Assembly: GCF_030418295.1 (NCBI RefSeq)
Contig: NZ_JAUHQA010000001.1
Coordinates: forward strand, 1,488,001-1,552,000
DNA from: Demequina muriae
Lineage (GTDB): Bacteria; Actinomycetota; Actinomycetes; Actinomycetales; Demequinaceae
Length of the DNA stretch: 64,000 nt
Direction: 5' to 3'
A model generated the notes under the pieces. The model ran no database searches. It saw nothing but the letters and a program-made list of their open reading frames with translations, and was not told the origin of the DNA. Numbering within the stretch: position 1 is the first letter of the stretch; the number at the start of each line of letters is the position of its first letter. Positions 1-8,099 of this stretch are shown here, one piece after another. Position numbers and translations under genes: made by a program.

Positions 1-2
1 GC

Positions 3-1529
3 ATCGACGGCGACGTGGTCACCATCACGGCCGGCGGGGTCTACCGGCTGAGCGGCGTGCTCATCGCGGGCCGCGTCGTCGTCGATGCCGACGGAGAGGA
101 CGTCACCCTCCTCCTCGACGGAGTGGACATCACGTCGCCCTCCACCGCCGGGATCGAGGTCGCGGCGGCGGATCAGGTGGTGCTGTGGCTCGCGGAAGGA
201 TCGACGAACGCTGTCTCCGACGCGCAGGGCGCCACCGAACCGACAGAGGACGACGCCCCCAACGCGGCGATCTACTCGACCGCGGACCTGTTCGTCACGG
301 GCACGGGCACCCTCGTGGTCGAGGCGGCGGCCAACGACGGCATCACCTCCAAGGACACGCTGGTCATCGACGCCGGCACCGTCCAGGTCACCGCGGCGGA
401 CGACGCGCTTCGCGGCAAGGATCACCTCGTGATCCGAGGCGGCGACCTCACGCTCGAGGCTGGCGGCGACGGACTGACGGCGGACAACGTCGCCGATGAC
501 GACGAGCCGAACAAAGCGGTGGGAGTCATCTGGATCGACGGCGGGTCGCTGGACATCACGGCGGCGGCCGACGCCATCGATGCGGTCACCCAGGTCACCA
601 TCGACGGCGGCGAGCTCGCCATCGACGCCGGTGACGACGCGGTGCACGCGGACGGGATCCTTCGCATCGCGTCCGGCACGGTCGACGTGGAGGCGTCCTA
701 CGAGGGCTTCGAGGGTGCGATCGTGCTGCTGTCGGGGGGAACGGGGACGGTCGTCTCGAGCGACGACGGCATCAATGCCTCGGACGGCATCAATGCCTCG
801 GACGGCATCAACGCCTCGGAGGGCTCGGGCGCCGATGCGGGCATGGGCGGGGCGGGAGAGCCCGGTGGTGGCGCTTCAGGTGGAGGGGCCCGGCCGGGTG
901 CGGGCGAGGAGTCCGATGCGACGACCACGGCGGATGACTCCGCGGACGAGGAGGCCGCCGCGGTGGTCTCGGCGTCGCTGACGACTGATGCGCCGACCAC
1001 GGCGTCGCAGGACTCGACGGAGCCCGCGTCGGGCACGGATGGTGTGCGCCTGGAGATCTCCGGCGGCACGTGGGCGGTCGATGCGGAGGGCGACGGCCTC
1101 GACGTCAACGGCGCCGTCGCCATGACCGGCGGCACCGTCGTGATCGCGGGACCCACCGAGAGCATGAACGGTGCACTCGACTTCGACGGCGACTTCACGA
1201 TCGATGGCGGGACGCTCGTCGCGACCGGAGCGGCGGGGATGGCGATGGCACCGTCTGGAGGAGCTCAGGCCATCATCGGCGTCTCGTATGGCGAGACGGT
1301 GGCGGAAGGCGAGACCGTCACGGTTGTCGACGAGGACGGGTCGGTGCTGGCGTCGTACACCTCCGCCAAGGAATCGCAGACTCTGGTGCTATCGACTCCT
1401 GACCTGGTCGCGGGCACGAGCTACGACGTGGTGCTCGGCGGCACGGCGGCGGGTGAGGCGATCGCCGGACTCGTGCTCGACGGCAGTCTCGCGGGAGGCG
1501 ACGTGGCGGGGTCGGTCGAGGCGAGCTGA
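3..1529 (+). CDS. Cthe_2159-like secreted carbohydrate-binding protein (5' end outside window)
   Basis: The reading frame is open to the left edge (codons for I-D-G-D-V-V precede the first possible GTG at 15), so the N-terminus and any signal peptide lie outside. The visible part is a series of short strands of the type DGGxLxIxAGDDAxHADG, as in the Cthe_2159/DUF4353 right-handed beta-helix family, whose studied member binds acidic polysaccharide. Two helix blocks (about residues 1-250 and 345-410 of the visible part) are separated by an Asp/Gly/Ala-rich low-complexity linker that contains a tandem repeat. The C-terminus (about 420-504) looks like a small beta domain. The role as a surface or secreted glycan-binding protein is inferred from the fold family; no catalytic residues can be recognised. 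Confidence 0.75.
   Translation: MDGDVVTITAGGVYRLSGVLIAGRVVVDADGEDVTLLLDGVDITSPSTAGIEVAAADQVVLWLAEGSTNAVSDAQGATEPTEDDAPNAAIYSTADLFVTGTGTLVVEAAANDGITSKDTLVIDAGTVQVTAADDALRGKDHLVIRGGDLTLEAGGDGLTADNVADDDEPNKAVGVIWIDGGSLDITAAADAIDAVTQVTIDGGELAIDAGDDAVHADGILRIASGTVDVEASYEGFEGAIVLLSGGTGTVVSSDDGINASDGINASDGINASEGSGADAGMGGAGEPGGGASGGGARPGAGEESDATTTADDSADEEAAAVVSASLTTDAPTTASQDSTEPASGTDGVRLEISGGTWAVDAEGDGLDVNGAVAMTGGTVVIAGPTESMNGALDFDGDFTIDGGTLVATGAAGMAMAPSGGAQAIIGVSYGETVAEGETVTVVDEDGSVLASYTSAKESQTLVLSTPDLVAGTSYDVVLGGTAAGEAIAGLVLDGSLAGGDVAGSVEAS
765..818 (+). repeat. Three 18-bp tandem repeats inside the beta-helix gene
   Basis: Three head-to-tail copies of GACGGCATCAATGCCTCG (the third with one change) encode D-G-I-N-A-S three times. 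They sit where the beta-helix passes into the low-complexity linker. In-phase 18-bp units can gain or lose copies without shifting the frame. Confidence 0.9.
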
Positions 1530-1568
1530 CGTCCGCTGCGGGCAGAAGTGAGGTGACGGGAACCGGCG

Positions 1569-1607
1569 TAGACTGAGAGTTCACCCCCTTCTTGGTGGGG
1601 ACCTCTC
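1569..1607 (+). promoter_or_regulatory. Putative -10 box and leader hairpin upstream of the DUF1611 gene
   Basis: TAGACT at 1569-1574 fits the TANNNT -10 pattern used across this window. It is followed at once by an imperfect hairpin (GAGAG at 1575-1579 with CTCTC at 1603-1607, and an inner CCCC/GGGG). If used, the promoter would give a leader of about 95 nt before the ATG at 1675. The hairpin could also end transcription from the upstream gene. I could not match it to a known riboswitch. Confidence 0.35.
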
Positions 1608-1674
1608 GTTGACACCGGCCTCCTGGCCGCAACGTCCCTGGCGCCTCCTTCCGAGCATCGACTCGAGGTCTGTC

Positions 1675-2862
1675 ATGCGCCCCGTTCCGCCCCCCGTCTC
1701 CGCCCTGCCTGCGCCCACGAGCGCAGACTCGCGCCCCACGGCCGTCGTGTACTGCGAAGGCAACTTCGCCAGGATCGACGGGAAGACGGCCAACGGGCTG
1801 GTCCGCTCGAGCGAGCGCTACCGCATCGTCGCCGTCATCGACAGCACGATCGACGGAGCCGACGCCGGGCTCGCTCTCGGGGACGTCGCCGCAGGCATCC
1901 CCGTCGTCGACTCGCTCGCCGCAGCGCTCGCGGTCGCCACGCCTGGTCCGCTCGACTCGCTCGAGTCGCTCGCTGCACCGGTCCCGTCTCCCATGCCCGA
2001 CGTGTTCATCTTCGGCCTGGCGCCGCTGTCGGGGCTCATGAGCCCCGCGGACCGCGCCGCGGTGATCGAGGCCATCGGTGCCGGGCTCGACATCGTGTCC
2101 GGCCTGCACGAGTTCCTCGAGGACGACCCCGAGATCTCCGCCCACGCACGGAAGGCCGGGGTGACGCTTCATGACATCCGTCGCCCGCGCCCCACGCGCG
2201 ACCTGCGCATGTTCGACGGTGCCATCGACGGCGTCGATTGCTTGCGCATCGCGATCCTCGGCACGGACGGCGCGATCGGCAAGCGCACCACTGCCACCTT
2301 GCTGACCTCCGCGCTCAAGGCCGCCGGCGTGCACGCCGTCATGGTCGGCACCGGGCAGACGGGCCTCATGCAGGGCGCGAAGTACGGCGTCGCACTGGAT
2401 GCGATCCCGGCCCAGTTCGGCGTCGGCGAGCTCGAGGGCGCCGTCGTCTCAGCGTGGGAGGGCGAGCGCCCGCAGGTCATCGTCGTCGAAGGCCAGGGTG
2501 CGCTCAGTCACCCCGCGTACCTCAGTTCGACCGTGGTGCTGCGTGCCAGCCGGCCCCAGGCGGTCATCCTGCAGCACGCCCCCGGTCGCACCGTGCTCAG
2601 CGATTATCCGGATGTAGCGATGCCTCAAGCCGCGGACGAACTGGCGCTCATCGAGCTCTTCGGGCGCACCCGCGTGATCGGCCTCGCGATCAACCACGAG
2701 AACATGCAGCACTCCGAGGTGGCCGCAGCGGCAGCCCTGTACGAGTTCGAGTTGGGCATCCCTGCCGCCGACCCGCTCTGGGATGGTGCCGACCGCCTGG
2801 CCGACATGGTCCTCCAGGCCTACCCCGCACTGGTGCCGGAGGGCGAGAAGGTCGCGACATGA
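1675..2862 (+). CDS. DUF1611 family protein, DgcN-like (D-amino-acid N-acetyltransferase family)
   Basis: About 395 residues. The N-terminal half is Rossmann-like (AVVYCEGNFA near the start, then GKTANGLVR). The C-terminal half is a P-loop domain with GTDGAIGKRT and a GTGQTG loop, both typical of DUF1611. The studied family member DgcN N-acetylates D-glutamate in a D-Glu catabolic route. Here the partner is a racemase-like gene that overlaps by ATGA (2859-2862), so the two are translationally coupled and probably act on one D-amino acid. ATG 1675 was chosen over an in-frame TTG at 1609 because homology begins just after it and a weak GAGG lies upstream. The substrate is unknown. Confidence 0.75.
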   Translation: MRPVPPPVSALPAPTSADSRPTAVVYCEGNFARIDGKTANGLVRSSERYRIVAVIDSTIDGADAGLALGDVAAGIPVVDSLAAALAVATPGPLDSLESLAAPVPSPMPDVFIFGLAPLSGLMSPADRAAVIEAIGAGLDIVSGLHEFLEDDPEISAHARKAGVTLHDIRRPRPTRDLRMFDGAIDGVDCLRIAILGTDGAIGKRTTATLLTSALKAAGVHAVMVGTGQTGLMQGAKYGVALDAIPAQFGVGELEGAVVSAWEGERPQVIVVEGQGALSHPAYLSSTVVLRASRPQAVILQHAPGRTVLSDYPDVAMPQAADELALIELFGRTRVIGLAINHENMQHSEVAAAAALYEFELGIPAADPLWDGADRLADMVLQAYPALVPEGEKVAT

Positions 2863-3983
2863 CCGCGCCGCGCATCGAGGTCGACCTTGCCGCGATCGAG
2901 CACAACGCCCGGACGCTGGTGGCGCGACTGGCGCCCACGGGAATCACCGTGACAGGAGTGACCAAGGCGACGCTCGGGTCGCCCCAGATCGCTCGGGCGG
3001 TGCTGCGCGGCGGCGTGACGCGCCTGGCCGACTCCCGCATCGAGAACCTCGAACGACTCCGGCGCGGTGGTATCACCGCGCCCTTGACCCTGTTGCGCTC
3101 GCCAGCGCCGGCCCAGGCTGCCCGGGCGATCCTCGCCGCTGACGTGTCGCTCGTGAGCGACATCGACGTGGTGCGCTCGCTGGCGGAGGCGTCGAAGGCG
3201 GCCGGCCTGTCTCACGGCGTCGTGCTCATGGTCGAGCTCGGTGACCTGCGCGAGGGCCTGATGCCTGGAGAGCTCCTCACCACCGCGCGGCAGGTGGCAG
3301 CGCTCGCCGGCGTGGAGCTCGTCGGCCTCGGTGCCAACCTCGCGTGCCTGAGCGGTGTGATCCCGGGCACGGAGCAGATGCGAGATCTGTCCGCGCTCGC
3401 CTCGCTCGTCGCGACCCGGCTCGGGCTTCCGGCGCTGCGCGTCAGCGGAGGCAACTCCGCCAATCTGCCGTGGGCTCTCGGTCGAGGCTCCGTTGGAGCA
3501 GTGAACGACCTTCGGCTCGGTGAGGCGCTGCTGTTGGGTCTCGACCCCCTGACGGCCCAGCCGATCGACGGACTGCGCACCGATGCCTTCACGGTGGTGG
3601 GTGCGGTGATCGAGTCGCGCGAGAAGCCCACGGAACCGTGGGGTCAGGTCGCGCCCGTGGCTGCACGCGCGGCACACGCCAGGCACTCGGCGCCCTCCGC
3701 GCGGGCCGGGCGGGCCCGTCGAATCCAGACCATCGTGGCTCTCGGCCGGCAGGACTCGGATCCGGACGGGCTGACCCCACCGGCGGGCGCGAGCATCCTC
3801 GGGGCCTCGAGCGACCACCTGGTCCTCGAGACGTCCGCCGTCGTCGCCGCCGGGGCGGAGATGCGATTCGGTGTCGACTACGGCGCGCTGCTGCGGGCCA
3901 TGGCCTCGCCGTTCGTCGCGGTGCTGGCCACCGAGCCGGCCGACGTCTCCCTTGCGGCGTCGCCGTCTCCGAGCGCGCTGTAG
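2859..3983 (+). CDS. Alanine/ornithine racemase family PLP-dependent enzyme
   Basis: 374 residues with the fold-type III (alanine racemase N-terminal) barrel. The PLP lysine is expected in TGVTKATLGS (about residue 32). The C-terminal motif IVALGRQDSDPDGL followed by ILGASSDHL is typical of the YhfX/ornithine-racemase branch and not of housekeeping Alr, and the usual Alr C-terminal beta domain is absent. The protein therefore probably racemises an amino acid other than alanine. About residues 265-285 hold an Ala/Arg/His-rich insertion relative to what I expect of the family. The ATGA overlap with the DUF1611 gene points to a two-gene D-amino-acid module. Confidence 0.8.
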   Translation: MTAPRIEVDLAAIEHNARTLVARLAPTGITVTGVTKATLGSPQIARAVLRGGVTRLADSRIENLERLRRGGITAPLTLLRSPAPAQAARAILAADVSLVSDIDVVRSLAEASKAAGLSHGVVLMVELGDLREGLMPGELLTTARQVAALAGVELVGLGANLACLSGVIPGTEQMRDLSALASLVATRLGLPALRVSGGNSANLPWALGRGSVGAVNDLRLGEALLLGLDPLTAQPIDGLRTDAFTVVGAVIESREKPTEPWGQVAPVAARAAHARHSAPSARAGRARRIQTIVALGRQDSDPDGLTPPAGASILGASSDHLVLETSAVVAAGAEMRFGVDYGALLRAMASPFVAVLATEPADVSLAASPSPSAL

Positions 3984-4005
3984 TCGACGGGCGACTTCGC
4001 GGGGT

Positions 4006-4011
4006 TACGGT
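4006..4011 (+). promoter_or_regulatory. -10 box TACGGT, leaderless EAL gene
   Basis: TACGGT ends six bases before the ATG at 4018 and there is no Shine-Dalgarno sequence. This matches the leaderless layout seen before many genes in the window. Confidence 0.55.
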
Positions 4012-4017
4012 GTCCGC

Positions 4018-4779
4018 ATGCATACACCGGTCCGGGACCACCTGCTGAAGTGCGAGCAGTGCCGCAGCGGCGACCCCTTGCCCTTCGAGTTCACCATGGC
4101 CTTCCAACCCATCGTCGACGTCCAGGAGCGACAGGTAGCGGCGTACGAGGCGCTCGTGCGCGGCGTGGACGGCGCGGGCGCGGCGAGCATTCTGGACAGG
4201 GTCACCGACGACAACCGCTACCGGTTCGACCAGGCCTGCCGCACCAAGGCGATCGAACTCGCGGCGCGCTTGGGGATCGAATGCCGCCTGAGCATCAACT
4301 TCCTGCCGAACGCCGTCTACGAGCCGGCGGCCTGCATTCGCGCCACGCTCGCAGCGGCCGAGCGGTTCGACTTCCCGATTGAGCGCATCGTGTTCGAGGT
4401 CACAGAGTCCGAGGACATGGTCGACAAGGGGCACCTGACGACGATCCTGCGGGATTACCGCGACCGAGGGTTCATCACCGCGATCGACGACTTCGGGGCC
4501 GGCTACGCGGGCCTCTCGCTGCTCGTGGACTTCCAGCCCGACGTCGTCAAGATCGACATGGGCCTGCTGCGGGGCGTCGATGCTGACCCCGTGCGTCAGG
4601 TCATCGTCGACGGTGTGATCGACATCTGCCGGAATCTGCAGATCGACGTGGTCGCGGAGGGAATCGAGACCTACGAGGAGTACTCCTGGTTCAGGTCCAA
4701 GGGCGTGCGCTACATGCAGGGCTATCTCTTCGCCAAGCCGGAGCTCGAGGCGCTTCCCAGCATCGACTGGCCAGACTGA
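4018..4779 (+). CDS. EAL-domain cyclic di-GMP phosphodiesterase
   Basis: 253 residues, essentially a stand-alone EAL domain in the cytoplasm that hydrolyses c-di-GMP to pGpG. The catalytic set is visible: the EAL-type motif AYEALVRG, SINFLPNAV (metal Asn), FEVTESED, AIDDFGAGYAGLSLL, VKIDMGLL (Lys) and VVAEGIET, so the enzyme should be active. The N-terminus carries a CEQC pair (about residues 12-15) that could bind metal or sense redox. No sensor or GGDEF domain is attached. ATG 4018 was chosen because it lies six bases after a -10 box. The gene stands alone with its own promoter. Confidence 0.9.
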   Translation: MHTPVRDHLLKCEQCRSGDPLPFEFTMAFQPIVDVQERQVAAYEALVRGVDGAGAASILDRVTDDNRYRFDQACRTKAIELAARLGIECRLSINFLPNAVYEPAACIRATLAAAERFDFPIERIVFEVTESEDMVDKGHLTTILRDYRDRGFITAIDDFGAGYAGLSLLVDFQPDVVKIDMGLLRGVDADPVRQVIVDGVIDICRNLQIDVVAEGIETYEEYSWFRSKGVRYMQGYLFAKPELEALPSIDWPD

Positions 4780-4813
4780 TTCTCGACGCCGCGCGGCCGT
4801 CGCAGGCGGAGGC

Positions 4814-4819
4814 TAGCCT
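4814..4819 (+). promoter_or_regulatory. -10 box TAGCCT, leaderless hydrolase gene
   Basis: TAGCCT is followed by six bases and then the ATG at 4826, with no ribosome-binding site. Confidence 0.55.
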
Positions 4820-4825
4820 CGTCCC

Positions 4826-5401
4826 ATGACGACTGTGGTCCTCCTCCACTCAGCGCTCGGTCTCACGCACCACGTGCGCGAGTGGGCGGATTCGCTGCGC
4901 GAGGACGGTCATCACGTGGTGACCCCGGACATGTTCGGCGGCGAGACGTTCCATGACCTGGACGCCGCGGTCGCGTTCGTCGATGCGGAGGGCGGGCCCG
5001 GCGCCTTCACGCACGCCGTGCTGTCGCAGACCATCGACCTCGACGGACCCCGCGTCTACGCGGGCTTCTCGCTCGGGGGAGCAGTCGCAGAGATCCTGGC
5101 GCTGACCAGGCCCGATGCTGTGGGCCTCGTCGTGATGCACGGCGCGATGTCGCCGGCCTGGTTCGGGGTGGATGCATGGCCGGATGGACTGCGCGCGCAG
5201 CTTCACTACGCGTCCAGGGACCCGTGGGTCGAGGACGACGAGAACGCGGCCTTCCTCGCAATCGCCGACGGTGCGTGCGACACCTTCGTGTACGACGGTG
5301 ACGGCCACCTTTTCGCCTTTGAGGGGTGGCACGAGTACGACGACGAGGCTGCGCACCAGATGCATGAGCACGTCACGGACTTCCTGAGCTCGATCGGCTG
5401 A
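4826..5401 (+). CDS. Dienelactone hydrolase-like alpha/beta hydrolase
   Basis: 191 residues, the size of the dienelactone hydrolase (DLH) family. VVLLHSALGL is the first strand and oxyanion loop, AGFSLGG is the nucleophile elbow, and YDGDGHLFAF supplies the likely catalytic His. The nucleophile is Ser where classical DLH has Cys, so ester or lactone hydrolysis of an unknown substrate is more likely than true dienelactone chemistry. The protein is cytoplasmic with no signal peptide. The next gene starts only 7 nt after the stop, so the two are probably co-transcribed. Confidence 0.8.
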   Translation: MTTVVLLHSALGLTHHVREWADSLREDGHHVVTPDMFGGETFHDLDAAVAFVDAEGGPGAFTHAVLSQTIDLDGPRVYAGFSLGGAVAEILALTRPDAVGLVVMHGAMSPAWFGVDAWPDGLRAQLHYASRDPWVEDDENAAFLAIADGACDTFVYDGDGHLFAFEGWHEYDDEAAHQMHEHVTDFLSSIG

Positions 5402-5408
5402 CGCTGCG

Positions 5409-6041
5409 GTGAAGGTCGATCTGAAGAAGGAGCTCGCGGGCTACAGGGCCACGCGTGGCCGGATCGATCTCATCGATGTGCCTCCGGCGCGATACCTCGC
5501 GATGGACGCCGACGGCGGCCCCGAGGCCGAGGCGTTCGGCGCGGCGATCGCGTCCCTCTATCCGTTCGCATACGCCCTCAAGTTCGCCTCGAAGCGGGAC
5601 CTCGGCAGGGACTACGTGGTGCCGCCCCTGGAGGCGTGGTGGTGGGCCGACGACATGGCGTCGTTCACCACCGCCCGCGATGCGTCGCAGTGGCGCTCGA
5701 CGGTGCTGCTCATGATCCCCGAGTGGGTGCCGAACGAACTGGTCGATGCCGCGCGCGAGTCCGTGAGCGCAAAGGTCCCTCCCGCGCACCTCGCCCAGGT
5801 GCGGGTTGAGCTGATCGACGAGGGCCGGTGCGCGCAGACCCTGCACGTGGGGCCCTTCGCCGACGAAGGGCCGGTGATCGAGACGCTCCACGAAGCGATC
5901 GCCGCGGCGGGCCTGGTCCTTGCGGGTCGGCACCACGAGATCTACCTCAGCGACCTGCGCCGCACCCCTGCCGAGAGGCTCCGGACCATCCTCCGACAGC
6001 CGACATCACCGGCCGCGACGGCGGCGTCCGAAACCCGCTAG
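5409..6041 (+). CDS. GyrI-like small-molecule-binding domain protein
   Basis: 210 residues resembling GyrI-like/SbmC-type effector-binding proteins, with no DNA-binding domain attached. RIDLIDVPPARYLAMDADG is the typical first strand. The middle has the aromatic stretch YPFAYALKFASK, and GRCAQTLHVGPFADEGPVI is the usual second half of the fold. Such proteins bind amphipathic or drug-like molecules, and some hydrolyse them; the ligand here is unknown. The start is GTG 5409, 7 nt after the hydrolase stop, which suggests one operon. Confidence 0.75.
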   Translation: MKVDLKKELAGYRATRGRIDLIDVPPARYLAMDADGGPEAEAFGAAIASLYPFAYALKFASKRDLGRDYVVPPLEAWWWADDMASFTTARDASQWRSTVLLMIPEWVPNELVDAARESVSAKVPPAHLAQVRVELIDEGRCAQTLHVGPFADEGPVIETLHEAIAAAGLVLAGRHHEIYLSDLRRTPAERLRTILRQPTSPAATAASETR

Positions 6042-6073
6042 CGCCGCGCGCCGCGGCAGGGCACCCTGGGAGG

Positions 6074-7576
6074 GTGACCGCGACCGCCTTGGACTTCGAC
6101 CGCTGCTACTCGGCGGTGTCCACACGCGACCCTCGCTTCGACGGGCAGTTCGTGGTGGCGGTGCGGTCCACCCGGATCTACTGCCGTCCCTCGTGCCCCG
6201 CCCGCACCCCCAAGCCAGTCAACTGCACCTTCTACCCGACGTCTGCTGCGGCGCACGTGGCGGGGTACCGGGCGTGCCGCCGGTGCCTCCCAGAGGCCGT
6301 GCCGGGCAGCCCCGCCTGGAACCTGCGCGAGGACGTCGCGGCTCGCGCGATGCGACTCATCGGCGCCGGGGTGGTGGATCGCGACGGCGTCGCCGGACTC
6401 GCCACACGGCTGGGGTACTCCGAGCGTCAGCTCGGCCGCATCCTGACCTCTCAGCTGGGAGCGGGTCCGCTGGCGCTCGCCCGGGCGCAGCGCGCCCAGA
6501 CCGCCCGGCAGCTGCTGGTCTCGACGGCGATGCCCGCCTCGGACGTGGCGTTCGCCGCTGGCTTCCACTCCATCCGGCAGTTCAACGACACGGTGGCCGA
6601 GGTGTTCGCCATGACCCCGTCGCAGCTGCGCGGGCGCGCACGGCGGTCCGAGCACGCGCAGGGCACGGCCGATGGCCCCGCTCCCGGCACCATCACCCTG
6701 CGCCTCCAGGCCCGGGAGCCCTTTCGCGGGTCCGACATCATCGCGTGGCTCGCGGCGCGCGCGATCGACGGCCTCGAGCACGCGGAGGCCGGGGCGTTCA
6801 GCCGCGCGGTGCGCCTCTCCACCGGCGCCGCGCGCTTCACGGCGTCACCTGCCGCGGACCACGTCCACGTGACCGCGACGCTCGCGCACCTGGCGGACCT
6901 GCCGGAGCTGCTCGCCATGCTGCGACGCCTGTTCGACCTGGACGCTGACCCGGCCGCCGTGGACGCGGCGCTCGCATCGGATCCTCGCCTGGCCTCCGCC
7001 GTCGCCACCGCGCCCGGCTCGAGGATTCCGGGGACCGTCGACCCCACGGAGATGCTTGCCCGCGCGATCCTCGGTCAGCAGGTATCCGTCACATCGGCCC
7101 GGACCGCGGTGCAGCGCCTGGTGGACGCGCTTGGGGAGCCGCTGCCGTCCTCCCTTGCGACCGACGAGGTGCGGGTGGCCTTCCCGTCTGCAGTCGCGAT
7201 CGCGTCGCACGCCGCGGAGGTCGTGCGCGGCCCAGCGACCCGCACCCGCGCCCTCTCCGACGCGATGTCCGCCGTCGCCTCGGGCGAGCTGGTGCTGGAC
7301 GCTGGTCGCACCCTCGCGGAGACCACGTCCGCACTCGAAGCCATCCCCGGCATCGGCCCGTGGACCTCCCACTACGTCGCGCTGCGCGTCCTGACCCACC
7401 CCGACATCCTGCTCACCGGCGACAGTGCCGTGCGAGCCGGGGCCCGGACGCTCGGGATCCCCTCGGAACCGCGCGGCCTCGCCGAGTACGCGGAGCGCCA
7501 CCGACCATGGCGCAGCTACGTGATGATCCACCTGTGGAGGGCCGCCGCCCTCTCCGGCACCTCGAAGGAGACCTGA
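6074..7576 (+). CDS. alkA: Ada-AlkA fusion: AraC-type regulator and DNA-3-methyladenine glycosylase II
   Basis: About 500 residues. The N-terminal Ada zinc domain has the four cysteines (YCRPSCPARTP and ACRRCLPE), of which one can accept methyl groups from phosphotriesters. An AraC helix-turn-helix follows (about 85-185, with ASDVAFAAGFHSIRQFN). The C-terminal half is the AlkA N-domain and HhH-GPD glycosylase (about 205-490) with the hairpin LEAIPGIGPWTSHYVALR and the catalytic Asp in LLTGDSAVRAG. The fusion couples alkylation sensing, transcription control and base excision. The Ogt domain of classical Ada is instead the next gene, which overlaps by one base (TGATG). The GTG at 6074 is the best start, although its GGGAG lies unusually close. 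Confidence 0.9.
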   Translation: MTATALDFDRCYSAVSTRDPRFDGQFVVAVRSTRIYCRPSCPARTPKPVNCTFYPTSAAAHVAGYRACRRCLPEAVPGSPAWNLREDVAARAMRLIGAGVVDRDGVAGLATRLGYSERQLGRILTSQLGAGPLALARAQRAQTARQLLVSTAMPASDVAFAAGFHSIRQFNDTVAEVFAMTPSQLRGRARRSEHAQGTADGPAPGTITLRLQAREPFRGSDIIAWLAARAIDGLEHAEAGAFSRAVRLSTGAARFTASPAADHVHVTATLAHLADLPELLAMLRRLFDLDADPAAVDAALASDPRLASAVATAPGSRIPGTVDPTEMLARAILGQQVSVTSARTAVQRLVDALGEPLPSSLATDEVRVAFPSAVAIASHAAEVVRGPATRTRALSDAMSAVASGELVLDAGRTLAETTSALEAIPGIGPWTSHYVALRVLTHPDILLTGDSAVRAGARTLGIPSEPRGLAEYAERHRPWRSYVMIHLWRAAALSGTSKET

Positions 7577-8052
7577 TGCTCACCCACACCACCATCGCCA
7601 CCCCCGACGGCCCCTTCACGGTGGTGGAGGACGACGGGGCCGTCGTCGCCGCCGGCTGGAGCGACAGCGCCGATGCGGTCGCGGCCCGGGCCGGACGGTC
7701 CGGCTCCGTCGAGGGAGAGTGCGCATCGGCCTCCGCCGTGCGCGGCTACTACGAGGGAGGCGCCGAGGCGCTCGCACGGGTCCCGCTCGACCTGCGGGGC
7801 ACGGTGTTCCGCCAACGAGTCTGGGATGCCCTGACGACGATTCCGCCAGGGGAGACACGCACGTACGGATCGATCGCCACGGCGCTCGGGTCCCCTGGCG
7901 CAAGCCGGGCCGTCGGCGGAGCCTGCGGGGCGAACCCGATCGCGCTGTTCATTCCCTGCCACCGGGTGGGAGGCGCGAGCGGTGCGCTCACGGGGTTCGC
8001 GTGGGGCGTCGACATCAAACGGTCGCTGCTGGCACGGGAGCGCGGTCTCTGA
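7576..8052 (+). CDS. ogt: Methylated-DNA-[protein]-cysteine S-methyltransferase
   Basis: 158 residues. The suicide-acceptor motif IPCHRV is present (about residues 131-136), preceded by SRAVGGACGANP and the winged-helix segment FRQRVWDALTTIPPGETRTYGSIA. It removes O6-methyl from guanine in DNA. The start overlaps the alkA stop, with AAGGAG inside the end of alkA, so the two are coupled and form an adaptive-response operon. Confidence 0.93.
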   Translation: MLTHTTIATPDGPFTVVEDDGAVVAAGWSDSADAVAARAGRSGSVEGECASASAVRGYYEGGAEALARVPLDLRGTVFRQRVWDALTTIPPGETRTYGSIATALGSPGASRAVGGACGANPIALFIPCHRVGGASGALTGFAWGVDIKRSLLARERGL

Positions 8053-8099
8053 TCTCCGCGCGGGCTGTGCAATGCACCGGCTGCTCGGCGCGGGAGGGG

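Noticed and set aside
3-1529. CotH-type spore kinase for the first gene
   Set aside because: Cthe_2159-like proteins often sit beside CotH genes, but the visible sequence has only beta-helix repeats and no kinase motifs.
1569-1674. TPP-like or other riboswitch before the DUF1611 gene
   Set aside because: CTGAGA occurs but the other conserved TPP parts are missing. The hairpin is imperfect.
2238-2858. Upstream extension of the racemase frame inside the DUF1611 gene
   Set aside because: The extension is an alternate frame of the DUF1611 P-loop domain. ATG 2859 with ATGA overlap is the natural start.
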